Shown: one piece after another, positions 28,890 to 38,663 of the stretch
Numbering within the stretch: the stretch's first letter is position 1
Layout of the letters: every line of letters starts with the position of its first letter
Origin: Pyropia yezoensis
Taxonomy: Eukaryota; Rhodophyta; Bangiophyceae; Bangiales; Bangiaceae
Length of the DNA stretch: 64,000 nucleotides
Direction: 5' to 3'
NCBI GenBank assembly: GCA_009829735.1
Contig: CM020618.1
Span: forward strand, 36,060,894 to 36,124,893
Made by a program: the position numbers and the translations under genes
The notes under the pieces: generated by a model
Told to the model about the DNA's origin: nothing
Database searches by the model: none
Seen by the model: only the letters and a program-made list of their open reading frames with translations

Positions 28890-29876
28890 CCACCATCTCT
28901 GTCGTGTACGTGGCACTCGAGACTTGAATCAACTACAGCAACTCCTTTCCCCTCTGAATCTGAATCGACGGCCCGAATCGGGCCTCTACCGGGGACCCAC
29001 GAGCCCGCGCGGCTCTCCCATTGGCCAACTGGACATTCAACGGCCACGTGGCGCCTTAAATGAGCATTCCGAAAATATATGCGAGATGGTATGCGAGATG
29101 GTTGGTACCCGTGGAAACACTCTTAGCACATCCTTTCTTGGTCACGGTGTCTAAGAACGAAAGTAGGTCGACCGTGCTGCATGGCACGATCATCGCAGGT
29201 GTCGGCATTCGATCGAGTTCGTTGTCCAATCAGCGGGCGTATCCAGATTGGGATTTTTGCGGCTTACGGCCGTTAAAAGGGTGTCTTGCATTGGAGAACG
29301 GCTGTACCATACGCTGGCCCAAAACTGGTACGCTTGACAACCCTTGCCACAGACACGGGACTATGTATCGTCCATCAGGGACCACAATGGTCGACGAGTG
29401 ACACTGCATCAGAGCCGCACACTCGACGCCCGGCTGTGAGTCGCCCCCATGACAGCTACATCCTGCAGGGGCTCTGATGAATGCACGGCGGAGCCGCGCG
29501 TGGATCCACTGTCAACTGGCAGCCGTGCCTGCCGCAGGGAGCGACGCGCACTCAGCTCCGCGACAGGGACTGCGTGCCATGATACTCTGCGCACCTCGCG
29601 GCCGGTTTGGGTCACTAGTACAGTACAGTGCACTGTGGGCGCATCCCGACACTGACCGTACGCGTACGGCGTACGCCCGTCCCTTGCGCGCACATGCATG
29701 CCTCTGTGGAATGAGCTCGGGCGACGCGGCGGCATCAGCGTCTGCCCCAAGACCGTCGTCACACTCAGTGGCCGCACCCCGTCCCTGTTGCCAGCCTGTT
29801 CCCGCCGCCGCTGACCCTCCCCCTCTGCCCGTGTTCCTGCTCCCCACGCTGCTTGCCCCGGAGGGCAGCCCGGGCC
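28890..29876. other. Upstream region of the sulfotransferase gene
   Basis: Mixed GC content with no recognised gene. It probably includes the promoter of the gene at 29877. A CCTTAAAT string near 29055 is the only TATA-like sequence and is far from the start. Confidence 0.35.
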
Positions 29877-31001
29877 ATGGGCGAGGGCTCACATTCGCCG
29901 AGCCCCTCCCTGCTTCACTCCTCGAGCAGCCGACGGGGCGTCTCTCGCGAGCGGCTGACCGCCGGCACGTTTTTGCTGGCATGCGTGGGTCTGGGGGTGG
30001 TTGGGCTTGCAGGCGTGGTGGTCATCCACCTTGTCCTCTCGGTACCCCCGCGGGCGGCCTTGACGGCGGCCGTGGGCGGAACGTTGCCGTCCTTCCTACG
30101 CACCCAGTACCCGCTGATTGGGGAGGTTCGCAAGGCGGTGTCGGAAACGGGTCCCCCGCCACCGGCCTTTGGTGGGTATGGTGACCTCCGTTCTGGCTCG
30201 GGCCCGACGTGTGTCGTGTCGGACACGTACCGCTTCATCTACTTCTCCATGCAAAAGGCGTCGAGCACGACTATCCGCGTCTACTTGATAAAGGCGCTCT
30301 GTGGGTCTGGCAAGGCGGCCGACGAGCCCGACTCCAACTGCACGCTGCCGCTGCTCAACTTTCGGCAGACCTCCATGCACTACGAGCGGTGCTCTGACGT
30401 GCCGCGGGCAAAGTTTGACGCCTACTACAGCTTCACGTTTACGCGCAACGTGTGGGCACGCGCCGTCTCGTCCTACATCTACTGCCGACAGCGGGACGCC
30501 ATCAACGCCAGCTGGGTCGAATGGTGCGCCGACCCCGACATGGATCAGACGTGCAGCCACGTGCCAGGCAATGTAGAACCGGCGTTTGAGCCGAGCCGCC
30601 CTCGCGTTCGAGGCACGGACGAGCACTGGGCGCTGCAGCAGCCACGCCTGTGCACCGAGGACGGGGACTGCTGGGTGGACTATGTTGGCCCGTCAGAGGA
30701 CATTGGGGAGCACTTCCCCGCCGTCATTGCGGCCATCAATGAGCGGCGCCCGGCGGCGCTGCCGGCGCTGCCGCCATTTGTCAACAAGGTGCACAACAGG
30801 GCGCCAAACTCCAGAGAGGCCACCCCCGCTGACTGGTACACGTCAAGGAGAGGGATGAGCGCCGCCCGGTCGGCCGCCCTGGACGAGGCGGGCGTGCAGA
30901 CGGCTCCCGCTTGCCGCGAGGCCGTTGGCCGCTACTATGCCAAGGATGTGGAGGCGTTTGGCCATACGTTTGAGGACATCCTTCCGGCAGCGGCCGCGTA
31001 G
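29877..31001 (+). CDS. Golgi-type carbohydrate sulfotransferase (type II membrane protein)
   Basis: 374 residues. These enzymes move sulfate from PAPS to sugars in the Golgi lumen. In algae they make the sulfated matrix galactans. The start is the ATG at 29877 in a gccATGg context. A short Ser/Arg-rich cytosolic tail is followed by one membrane anchor (about 30-56, TFLLACVGLGVVGLAGVVVI). The 5'-phosphosulfate loop is visible as FIYFSMQKASSTTIRVYL (120-137, family pattern KxGSTxxxxxL) and the 3'-phosphate loop as FTRNVWARAVSSYIY (188-202, family pattern RDPxxRxxSxY, with Asn-Val for Asp-Pro). Sequons lie at Asn154 (NCT) and Asn210 (NAS). Cys pairs are frequent, as expected of a lumenal enzyme. 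It resembles the Sulfotransfer_2 (HNK-1/chondroitin-4) group. Its sugar acceptor cannot be told from the sequence. The gene appears intronless. Confidence 0.85.
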   Translation: MGEGSHSPSPSLLHSSSSRRGVSRERLTAGTFLLACVGLGVVGLAGVVVIHLVLSVPPRAALTAAVGGTLPSFLRTQYPLIGEVRKAVSETGPPPPAFGGYGDLRSGSGPTCVVSDTYRFIYFSMQKASSTTIRVYLIKALCGSGKAADEPDSNCTLPLLNFRQTSMHYERCSDVPRAKFDAYYSFTFTRNVWARAVSSYIYCRQRDAINASWVEWCADPDMDQTCSHVPGNVEPAFEPSRPRVRGTDEHWALQQPRLCTEDGDCWVDYVGPSEDIGEHFPAVIAAINERRPAALPALPPFVNKVHNRAPNSREATPADWYTSRRGMSAARSAALDEAGVQTAPACREAVGRYYAKDVEAFGHTFEDILPAAAA

Positions 31002-32530
31002 AGGGAAGTCGGGCGCGGCACGGGAGCCCTCATCTCGTGGGTGGACGAGAACCGTGGTGGGGTCCCGAGAGGTCAGGGTAGCTGGGAAAGGCGGACGTTA
31101 GGAGGGCGAGGGAGGGGTGGTGGTGCCGGCCAAGCCCGTCCCACGCGCGCCACGGGGGCAACCGCCGGGGGTGGTGCTTCTCTCCCCCACCGCGGACGAC
31201 GGTTTCCCCTTTGTTTTTTCATTGACGACCTGTCTGGGACGGCGTTGCGCGGGGAGGAGGGGGCGGGCAGCTCTCTCTGACATGGGGAATCTCTTCGGGC
31301 GGCTACTGGACCGCTCTGGCCACGCATCTAGCGCCCGCTGGTGTCCCACTGCGCACGCGCTCAGCCATCGCAGTCAAGTACATCGTCAAATTCCGGGCTC
31401 TATGACCCATCTGGGTGATTTTCTGCCCAGCCAATCGACTGTGGGTTGCGAGGGATCCTATTCGGCCCGGAGTCCACCTTCTTCCCACGCCTTCTCCGCC
31501 GTCACCCCCCCCCCGCCCACCCGCCACCCCCCTGACAGCTATATTGGGCACTTCTCATGACGTGTGGAGCGAGGGCGGCGGGCGGGGGCTCCCTATCTCT
31601 GGGTGGGCTGTGTTCCAGGAGAGTCTTGGGAGGGGATTCCTCGGGTCCCCTGCGGTGCCGACCCGCCCCCCTTCCTCCCCCCTCCACTTGCCACTTCCTT
31701 TCTCTTTTACCCGCAGCTCACTCCCTCTCTCTCCCCTTCCCCCCTCCCTTTCTCTCTTCTCGCGTTGACGGAGCGTGCGCTGCCACACGGAGTCTCGGCC
31801 TGCCAGTCCAAGTGAGGGGGGGAGGGGGGACAGATGGGGGGGGAAGAAGAAGGGTGATTTGCCACCCCTGCAGCGCGCGCGCGTGGTCTGGGAGTGGGGT
31901 GGGGGTGTGTGGGCGTGGTTGGTGCGGTGGTATGCAGGGATGGTGGATGGTAGTGGTGGCGCTGGAAGAAGAGGTGAGGTCTGGTATTATAAGGAAGAAC
32001 GCGTCACTGGCTGATTGCGGCCCTGTGGCGAGGTGGTTCCAGCTCGACTGTGGCACCGGATGTGCTCCCGGTTGTCAATTACACACAAACTTACTTTGCT
32101 TTCACTGGCAGGACGATCAGTCTTCCTATGAAAAGTCGACTGGTCGCTATTAGAGGACCCCCCCCAAACGGACCCATGCCCCTCGGACCGAAAGAACACA
32201 TGAGCAGAAAAAAAAAAAATACTCCCGTGGTCATGAGAACGAGACGAGTCCAACGGTGTGCTCCGCTGTTTGAGCCGACCATCTGATGATGAGAGCTCGC
32301 TGAGGTGGTCGCTATTACCGGTCATACGGATAGTACCTACGGGGGGGCGGGGCGTCGGCCGAGATCAGGCTCCGGTCCTCGTGCAAAACATGGCGTTCGG
32401 AAGAGAAAAAAAGAGTCGCTCGGGGTGGCCAGATCGCAGCTCACGGCCCTGTAGAGTGGTCGACTGTTTAGAGAATGGTCGACCCAAGGTACATAAAGAC
32501 GGGCTACTACCGCCTGCCTGTCGCGCGCCT
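31002..32530. other. Region without a recognised gene
   Basis: Contains the 3' flank of the sulfotransferase, then pyrimidine-rich stretches with splice-like signals (for example a polypyrimidine tract and GCAG near 31715) and A/T-richer DNA from about 31980. An unknown spliced gene is possible, but I could not find a coherent protein. An ATG at 31282 (MGNLFGRLL) looks like an Arf start but has no GTPase motif after it. Confidence 0.35.
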
Positions 32531-32655
32531 GCGGGGCGCGGTATTGGGCAGGGCAGCGCGCTGCCCTGCCCAATGGGAGCGCCCGCGGGGCGCGGTATTG
32601 GGCAGGGCAGCGCGCTGCCCTGCCCAATGGGAGCGCCCGCGGGACGCGGCGGCGG
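32531..32655. repeat. 54-bp tandem repeat, each unit holding a perfect 32-bp palindrome
   Basis: Units start at 32531 and 32585, with a partial third at 32639. Each contains ATTGGGCAGGGCAGCG joined to its exact reverse complement (32543-32574 and 32597-32628). The two palindromes are identical. Confidence 0.92.
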
Positions 32656-33083
32656 CAGCGGCAGTCCCCTCGTCCCCGCCTCACGAGTGCCGTGCCCTCC
32701 CCACACCAACGAGCAGCATGGGAGAGGACCTCAAAAAGTGAGGCGCGCCGTCGCATGCAACACAGGGCGGGGGGAGGGCCAGGCAGACCTGCCCCTTGAG
32801 CGCTCCATCATCCCCACCCTTGCTGGTCACCCCAAGCGGCCGGGGAGCTGCGCTCCACCCCCCCCACAGCACACAGTAGACGTCACGTCGACGGGGGGGG
32901 GGTGGTCGTGGCGAGGACAGGTTACGGGTGGGCGCGGGTGATGATAGTGATGACGGCAGCGACGGCGGCGGCGATGGCGGGGGCGGTGGCTGTCACGCGG
33001 GGAGGGCACGTCTGGCGGGGGCGGCAGCATCGTATCGCACCAGAGCGATCGCTTGAGCCCGCCCGGCGGCGGTGAGCGCCACT

Positions 33084-33119
<36 letters not shown>
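33084..33119. repeat. 36-base G homopolymer
   Basis: An uninterrupted run of 36 G in the given sequence. Length in the real genome is uncertain because such runs are hard to read. It would favour G-quadruplex formation on this strand. Confidence 0.8.
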
Positions 33120-33123
<4 letters not shown>

Positions 33124-33189
33124 ACAACCGCCTCACCGCGTCGATTGGGACGGGCGCAACGCCGTCACTGGCGACGGCCGCCGCCGACG

Positions 33190-33226
33190 GCACCCTATCC
33201 GCCGCCGACGGCGGCGGATAGGGTGC
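33190..33226. repeat. Perfect inverted repeat, 18-bp arms
   Basis: GCACCCTATCCGCCGCCG, one base, then its exact reverse complement. It lies 70 bases after the 36-G run. Confidence 0.9.
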
Positions 33227-33560
33227 GCGCGCCACCGGAACGGCGGCGGAACGGACCGCGGGAGGGGGGGGTGGAGGGAGTGACGCCGTGGCCGCCCCTC
33301 TTACCTCTGCTCCCCCCCCCCCCCCCCCGTGAAGTGGGGTCCCCCAGTCCCTCCCCCCCCCCCCCGCCCCGCCGGCTGCAGCGAAAGCGGCTGCCGCGGG
33401 CTAAAGCCGGCGGGCAACAGGTGGGGTACGTCAGAGGCGGCGGCGGCGGCAGCAGTCACAGGCGCTGCGGCGGCGGGGCGAGGCGACGTCGACGGCGGCA
33501 GCGGCAGGCCTCTAGGCGTGCTGCTGGGAAGCCGCCAGTGGGGCGTGGACGCGGATGGCA

Positions 33561-33574
33561 CGCCTATATAGGCG
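33561..33574. promoter_or_regulatory. TATA-like palindrome (CGCCTATATAGGCG)
   Basis: A perfect 14-bp palindrome with TATATA in otherwise very GC-rich DNA. It could be a core promoter in either direction, but no well-supported gene starts nearby, so this is a weak call. Confidence 0.3.
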
Positions 33575-33704
33575 GGGGAGGGGCTTCTGGCGGGTCGGGC
33601 GCCGTTCACGCCGCCGTGGGCGGCGGCGGCGGGGAGGGGCGCCGCCGCCGCGGCGCCGGCCACCGCGGCGCGGGGGGCAACCGTCCACGCCGCGGGGCCG
33701 CCTG

Positions 33705-34283
33705 TCAGCCCCCGCTGTGGCCGCCACACCTGGCTGTGACAGGAGGGGCTGTTGAGGGCGGACCGCCCCACCCCGCCCAGAAACTACACCCCCCACCCGC
33801 CACCGCCACCGCCACCGCCCGCGCCGCGAAACCCCGCAGCCGCCAGCTGGGCGTGCGCGGCCAGCGCATCCTTTGCGGCGGTGGCCGCATGGCCGTGGCC
33901 TGCCGTCGTCGTCGGCGCCGCCTCGGCCGTGGCGCGGCCGAGCGCGGCCGCCGTCGCCGCCCCGTCGCCGACCCGTCGCCGCCCGGCGCCGCGCAGACGC
34001 CCAGCGTCATCCCCCCGCGGTGGTGCACGGTGAGGGTCAACGAGTCGGCGGCCGGGGGGCCTCCCCGCGCCACCGCCGCGCAGCCGCCAATTCCGTCCGC
34101 CGTCGCCGCCGCACCGCGCGTGGCCGCCGCCGCCGGGAGGACGCCCGCCGTCACATACATCACGGCCAGCACGTTCGCCGTCGCTAGCACGTCCGCCGCC
34201 ACCTGCACGTCGCCGTCCACCACCTTCGCGTCGCCGTCCAACACACACATTGAAACAGCGCGGGGCTCCTTGTGAGCGCTCAA
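33705..34283 (-). CDS. Hypothetical protein, uncertain frame
   Basis: Not recognised. From an ATG at 34283 (or the ATG 11 codons later) the product begins with a balanced, non-repetitive stretch (CVLDGDAKVVDGDVQVAADV, then LATANVLAVMYVTAGVL and ADSLTLTVHHRGGMTLGV). After that the frame turns Arg-rich, while the neighbouring frame, ending at 33784, reads an Ala-rich helix-like sequence (GHGHAATAAKDALAAHAQLA). A G run of six lies between the two. Either a one-base difference in that run or an intron would join them, giving a protein of about 170 residues. A small compact protein is plausible. Confidence 0.3.
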   Translation of the reverse strand: MSAHKEPRAVSMCVLDGDAKVVDGDVQVAADVLATANVLAVMYVTAGVLPAAAATRGAAATADGIGGCAAVARGGPPAADSLTLTVHHRGGMTLGVCAAPGGDGSATGRRRRPRSAAPRPRRRRRRRQATAMRPPPQRMRWPRTPSWRLRGFAARAVAVAVAGGGCSFWAGWGGPPSTAPPVTARCGGHSGG

Positions 34284-34599
34284 GCCTTTTCGCAGCCGCC
34301 TAATCGAACTAGATATTCGCTACAAAGCATTGCCACTTCACACCTGGGACGCTTTGCGGTGCCCAACTGCACTGGAAGCGCCGGAAACCAGGGTGGACAA
34401 AAGCGTCACTTTCTGGTGCCGGCGTTGATTATATATTATGTAGAATATTAGTTGAACTTGATTTGACATGTATTATCAGATGGAATATTTTCATATTGAC
34501 GACCTCCACATGTATTGTGTGGCAATTGTCGCAGACAAATCACATGCAGATGCCTGAAGGGCAACTTCTGGCCACGCCCCAACCGTCTTGATTCCTATG

Positions 34600-35054
34600 T
34601 ATTGCAGTACCCCAAGTTTTGTCTCATGGCGACAATAACAACAACAGACCCACAACAGGCCAATGGCATGCCTCAGATGGCACACCGCTGGCCAATGAGT
34701 GCTCCGCGTTTGTAAGGAAACAGTGCGATCTGAGACTTTTTCGAGATTTCTGCCCACATCCAATAGGGAACAGGCATCGCATGAACCAGCTGCGACCTCT
34801 CCCAGTGTCCTTGAGTGGATCGGGCCGAGATAGAGGGAAGTCCGCAGAGATCGTGAGAGAAAACAACAGCTATCTGACCAACCAGCGTTCGGTACCAGAT
34901 CCGCCGCGACTGCAGCCAATTATCGCCTGATCAAAAGGAAAGCCCCACAGCACGTTATAGGTCCGCTGCGAGCTCCCAGCACGCGGTTGGGTCATGGCCT
35001 TGTTGTCACGCTGTTGCTCTTGTCTCCATGAGACAAAATATGGGGAACTGCAAT
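34600..35054 (+). mobile_element. MITE family A, copy 1 (about 455 bp)
   Basis: Bounded by inverted repeats: the left end reads ATTGCAGTACCCCAAGTTTT then GTCTCATGG, and the right end is the complement of ATTGCAGTTCCCCATATTTT then GTCTCATGG. It has no coding capacity of its own, and the frame across it is not a gene. A second copy lies in opposite orientation at 52067-52519, similar over its whole length. It is a non-autonomous DNA element. Target-site duplications were not clear. Confidence 0.85.
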
Positions 35055-35131
35055 ACCAACAGTCTTTCCGGGGTCTTCGCCCCGCGAAGAGATGACCTGA
35101 AACTTCACCAGGCTGTGCTGGTCGACCTATG

Positions 35132-35278
35132 TATTGCTCTTCTCCCCGATGTGGACAAGAACAACAGTGCCGAACAAGAGTGTATGAGCCATTGATTCGA
35201 CCGGATAGAGGCTTTCAGCCAATGAGGTGTTGTTTTGCGTTCTTGTCCACATCGGCCAAAATTGGGAGAACAGCAATA
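35132..35278. mobile_element. Small inverted-repeat element B (about 147 bp)
   Basis: Ends read TATTGCTCTTCTCCC on the left and the complement of TATTGCTGTTCTCCC on the right. GATGTGGACAAGAAC occurs inside both arms. Its outermost bases (TATTGC...GCAATA) match those of family A next to it, so the two may be related. Confidence 0.75.
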
Positions 35279-35311
35279 CCTGCGGGATCTTCTATGCAAC
35301 TCCCGGTGACA

Positions 35312-35434
35312 TATGGTGCGTCCCGTAAAAAGTGGACGTGCACGGGTCGTGCAGTGTGGGTTTGATTGGTCCAGTGGCCGATATTCGACATGATCACGAC
35401 ACGAGCACGTCCACTTTTTACGGGACGCACTATA
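35312..35434. mobile_element. MITE family C, copy 1 (about 123 bp)
   Basis: Terminal inverted repeats of about 28 bases: GTGCGTCCCGTAAAAAGTGG then ACGTGC, repeated as its complement at the right end. The ends lie next to TA on both sides (cat ATGGTGCG and CACTA TA), which would fit a TA target as in Tc1/mariner MITEs. A second, inverted copy is at 60151-60312. Confidence 0.8.
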
Positions 35435-38400
35435 CCTCGGCCCTGCCCGACCAGCTGTCTACGTAAAAACGGGGAGGCGGCACCTGTATAGAAGTTGCTG
35501 TCTCTTCAGCACCAGACAGCCACACGCAATATACGACTTGCCAGGCCACCCTTGCCGACTTTGTATGCGTCGCCCTACAACTCGCCATGACTGTAGACTT
35601 TCAATAAAAACAAGAAGTTGGTACTGTACGACCCTATTCATGAAGGAGCTCTCCTTGTTCCTGAACTGATCAACACACAATTCACCGATAATCCTGATTT
35701 ATTATCTATTACAGTGTTGCCAACCCTGCAGGACACCGACGTCATGCGTGTCCCCAACAGAAGCGCTGGCCCTGCTGTCGCACAACCGACGTTTTTGACT
35801 CTGGGGCGACCAGAGATGCTAGCCAGTCGAGTCGGAATGGCCTGTATGCTAGTGTCCTCGTGGGGTGTTGTCTTTCTGGCCGCCGCGCCGCTGCCTGCCG
35901 CCGCCACCCGTGCCGCCAGTGTCGTCATCCGTGCCGCCGCTGCCAGCGCGTCGTCCCGACGCGTCTGCCACCCCGGCCGCGTGCCGCACGTTGGCCACCC
36001 ACCCGCCCTCCCACCCTCCCACCCACCCACCCACCCACCCACCCACCCCCCCACCCCCCCACCCCACCCACCCACCCACCCACCCACCCCACCCCACCCA
36101 CCAACCCCCCCTCCCACCCACCCTCCCCACCCACCCACCCACACCCTCCGCCGCCGCACGTGCGGTGGTGGCGACGGCCGCGGCAGCCTCCTCGCACGCG
36201 GGGCGGCAGACGACAGGGGATGTGAGTCGAGGGAGAGAGGGGGCCGGGGGGGGGCGCGCGCGCCCCCGGCGGGGGTGCGTGACGTGTGGTCCCGTCGACC
36301 AAAGGGCAAGGTCGCCACGGCGGGGCACTCTCACAGCCATAGTACATAGCACCGTAGGCTGGGAGGGGGGGGGGGGGAGGGGGGAGGGGGGAGGTGGGGG
36401 GGGGGGCACCGGCGCCCCTGGTCCTCAACCCCCCCCCCCCCCCCCCCCCCACCCTCCCGCTCCTCCTCTTGGAGCACGTAGAGCAGCGGGGAAGGAGGAG
36501 GAGGGGGGGGGGGGGGGGGGAGGGAGTGTGGCCGGCGGTTTGGGTACACACACACTCGGGACGCTCCTGCGCCGCCGCCCCCTCCGCCCTCTCGTTTTGC
36601 ACGTGTGGAGCACCGGGAGGGAGCGGTGGAGGGGGGGCGAGGGGAGGGGTGCGGCGACCGATTCACCAGCGCCCACCGACGTGCGGTGGGTGGCGGCGAC
36701 GCGGTAGAGAAAAAGAAACGGATTTCGGGGGGGGGGGGGGGGGGGAGGAGAGAGGGGAGGGGGCGGCCCACGCGCAGTGCTGACGGCTGGGGGGGGGGGG
36801 GGGGGGGGGGGGGGGGGTGGGGGGAGGAGGAGGAGGGGCTGTTGGCAGAGGGGCGCCCGCTCGCCACCCCGCCCCCGTCAACGACGCTTGCCACGCGGTG
36901 GCGGCTGCCTGCCGACGGCAGGGCGGGCGGGCGGGCGGGGGGGGGGGTGGGCGGGGGGGTGGGCGGGCGGGCGGGGGGGCGGGGGGGCGGGCGGGGGGGC
37001 TGGCGGGGGGGCGGGTGGGCGGGGGGGGCAGAGGCCCGCCAGCCACCGTACCGTGGCTGCCCACCGCCGCCACCGCGTCGGCGGCGGCGGCGACGGCGGC
37101 GGCAGCGACGGCGGCGGTCTGCTCCCAACCCCCCCCCCCCCGCAACGCCAGGCAGCGGCGTACCCCAGCCACCCACTTCCACCACCCGCCATGGCGGCAC
37201 CGCTCTCTTCCCCCCCCCCCCCCCCCGGGACCACCCCCCCCCCCGGGACGCCCGGCCGCCCCTTGCCACTCCCCACCTTTGCCGCCTCCCCCTTCCCCGC
37301 TTTGTCACCACCTCCCCCACCCCACCCCCCGCCCGCTCGTGCGCCGCCCGCCCCCGGCTGTGCCGCTCTGCGCTCTACGCCCAGAGGGGGGGGTGGGGTG
37401 GTGGTGGTGGTGGCCGCTGCCGCTGCCGCTGCCGCTGCTGCCGCCGCTGCCCCCTCCCACCCCCCGCCGCCGCACCGTGCGCGCCGCCGCTGCCGCTGCC
37501 GCTGCCGCGCCCCGTCGGCGGGGCCAGTCGCGTGGCCCCCGCGCCGTGGGGCCGCGGCCACGGACGTTTGTTTGCCCCCCCCCCACGCCCCCCCTCCCCC
37601 CCCCCCCCCCCCTCCCACTCGCCTCTGCCCCTCCTCCCCCCTGCTGGTGCTCTCCCCCTCTACGGTCGCCCGCCCCTGCCGGCGGCGCCACCACGCGCGC
37701 TCCACCCTCCCTGTCCCCCCGCCCCGCCACGCCACCCCCCCCGCCCCGTCAGCCTCCAACCCTCTTTGCCCCGTGTTCCCACCACCACCACCACCACCAC
37801 CACCACCACCACCACCACCACCACCCCCCCCCCCCCGCCCCGCCCCGACGGCCAACGAGGTCGCAACACCCTCCCCCCGCCCCCCCCCCCCCGCTCCCTC
37901 CCCACTCCTACCTACCCAATCTACGTGCCACGGGGGGGGTGGCGGCGGCGCCACGCCCTTTGCTGCCGTCGCCTTCTTTTCAGACCCCACCACCGGCGCT
38001 GGTCGGCTGCCGCTGCCGCAGGGGGGGGGGAGGGGGGCGGTCGGCGTCGGGGAAGAGGACGCGCCCGCCCGCCCGCCCGCCCGCCCGCCCGCCCGCCCGC
38101 CCGCCCTTCGCCCGCCCGCCCGCTGCGCCGCGCCGCGCCGCACCGCGCCGCGCCGCACCGCGCCGGCTGCCTGCCCCGACGGCCGCCGCCGCCGCCGCCG
38201 CCGCCCGTCCCCGCTCCCCGCCGCTGTACCGCCACACGCCGCCGTGACAGTGGCCGCCGCCCGCCACACCCCCCCCCCCCCCCCCCCCCCCCCGCTGGCG
38301 GTGCTGAGCGGGCGCCCCCCCCCTTCCACCCCCTCCACTCCCCCCCCCCGCCCCCTACCAGCACCCCCGCACACTCCCCCCCCACCCCCCCCCCCTCTGC

Positions 38401-38663
38401 GCACGCCTAGGCCCAAACCCTACCCCCGGCGGGGGGGGGGGAAGGGCGCCCGCCTGCCCGTCGCGTACGGCCGGTCACCCCCCCACCCCCCACCTCCCCC
38501 TTGCCTCTCTCTTTGACTCTTGCTGACGACGCGCGGGCCGTTCCCGTCCACCACCCCTGACCCCCCTCCCCTGACCCCCCCTTCCCCCCCCTTCCCCCCC
38601 CTCCCTGGCCCTCCTGCCGTCCCCCTCCCGCTGCCGTCGTTGCCCATCCACGTCGGGGTCACC
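35435..38663. other. Low-complexity GC-rich region upstream of the kinase gene
   Basis: No supportable gene. The first 400 bases are of normal complexity. From about 35870 the sequence is dominated by runs of G or C, (CCCA)n, GGGC-type repeats (36915-37030) and (CCA)n at about 37780-37825. All six frames are open over long stretches for this reason. The end probably holds the kinase promoter and 5' UTR. Confidence 0.45.
36010..36150 (+). repeat. (CCCA)n simple repeat
   Basis: About 140 bases of CCCA and CCCCA units, interrupted only by short C runs and a few AACC or CCTC variants. Confidence 0.9.

Noticed and set aside
31282-31560. Arf-like GTPase start (MGNLFGRLL)
   Set aside because: None of the GTPase motifs (GxxxxGKT, DxxGQ, NKxD) occurs in any frame downstream.
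36331-38416. Several long frames in the low-complexity region before the kinase
   Set aside because: They consist of poly-Pro, poly-Gly and Arg runs from homopolymers and simple repeats, on both strands alike.
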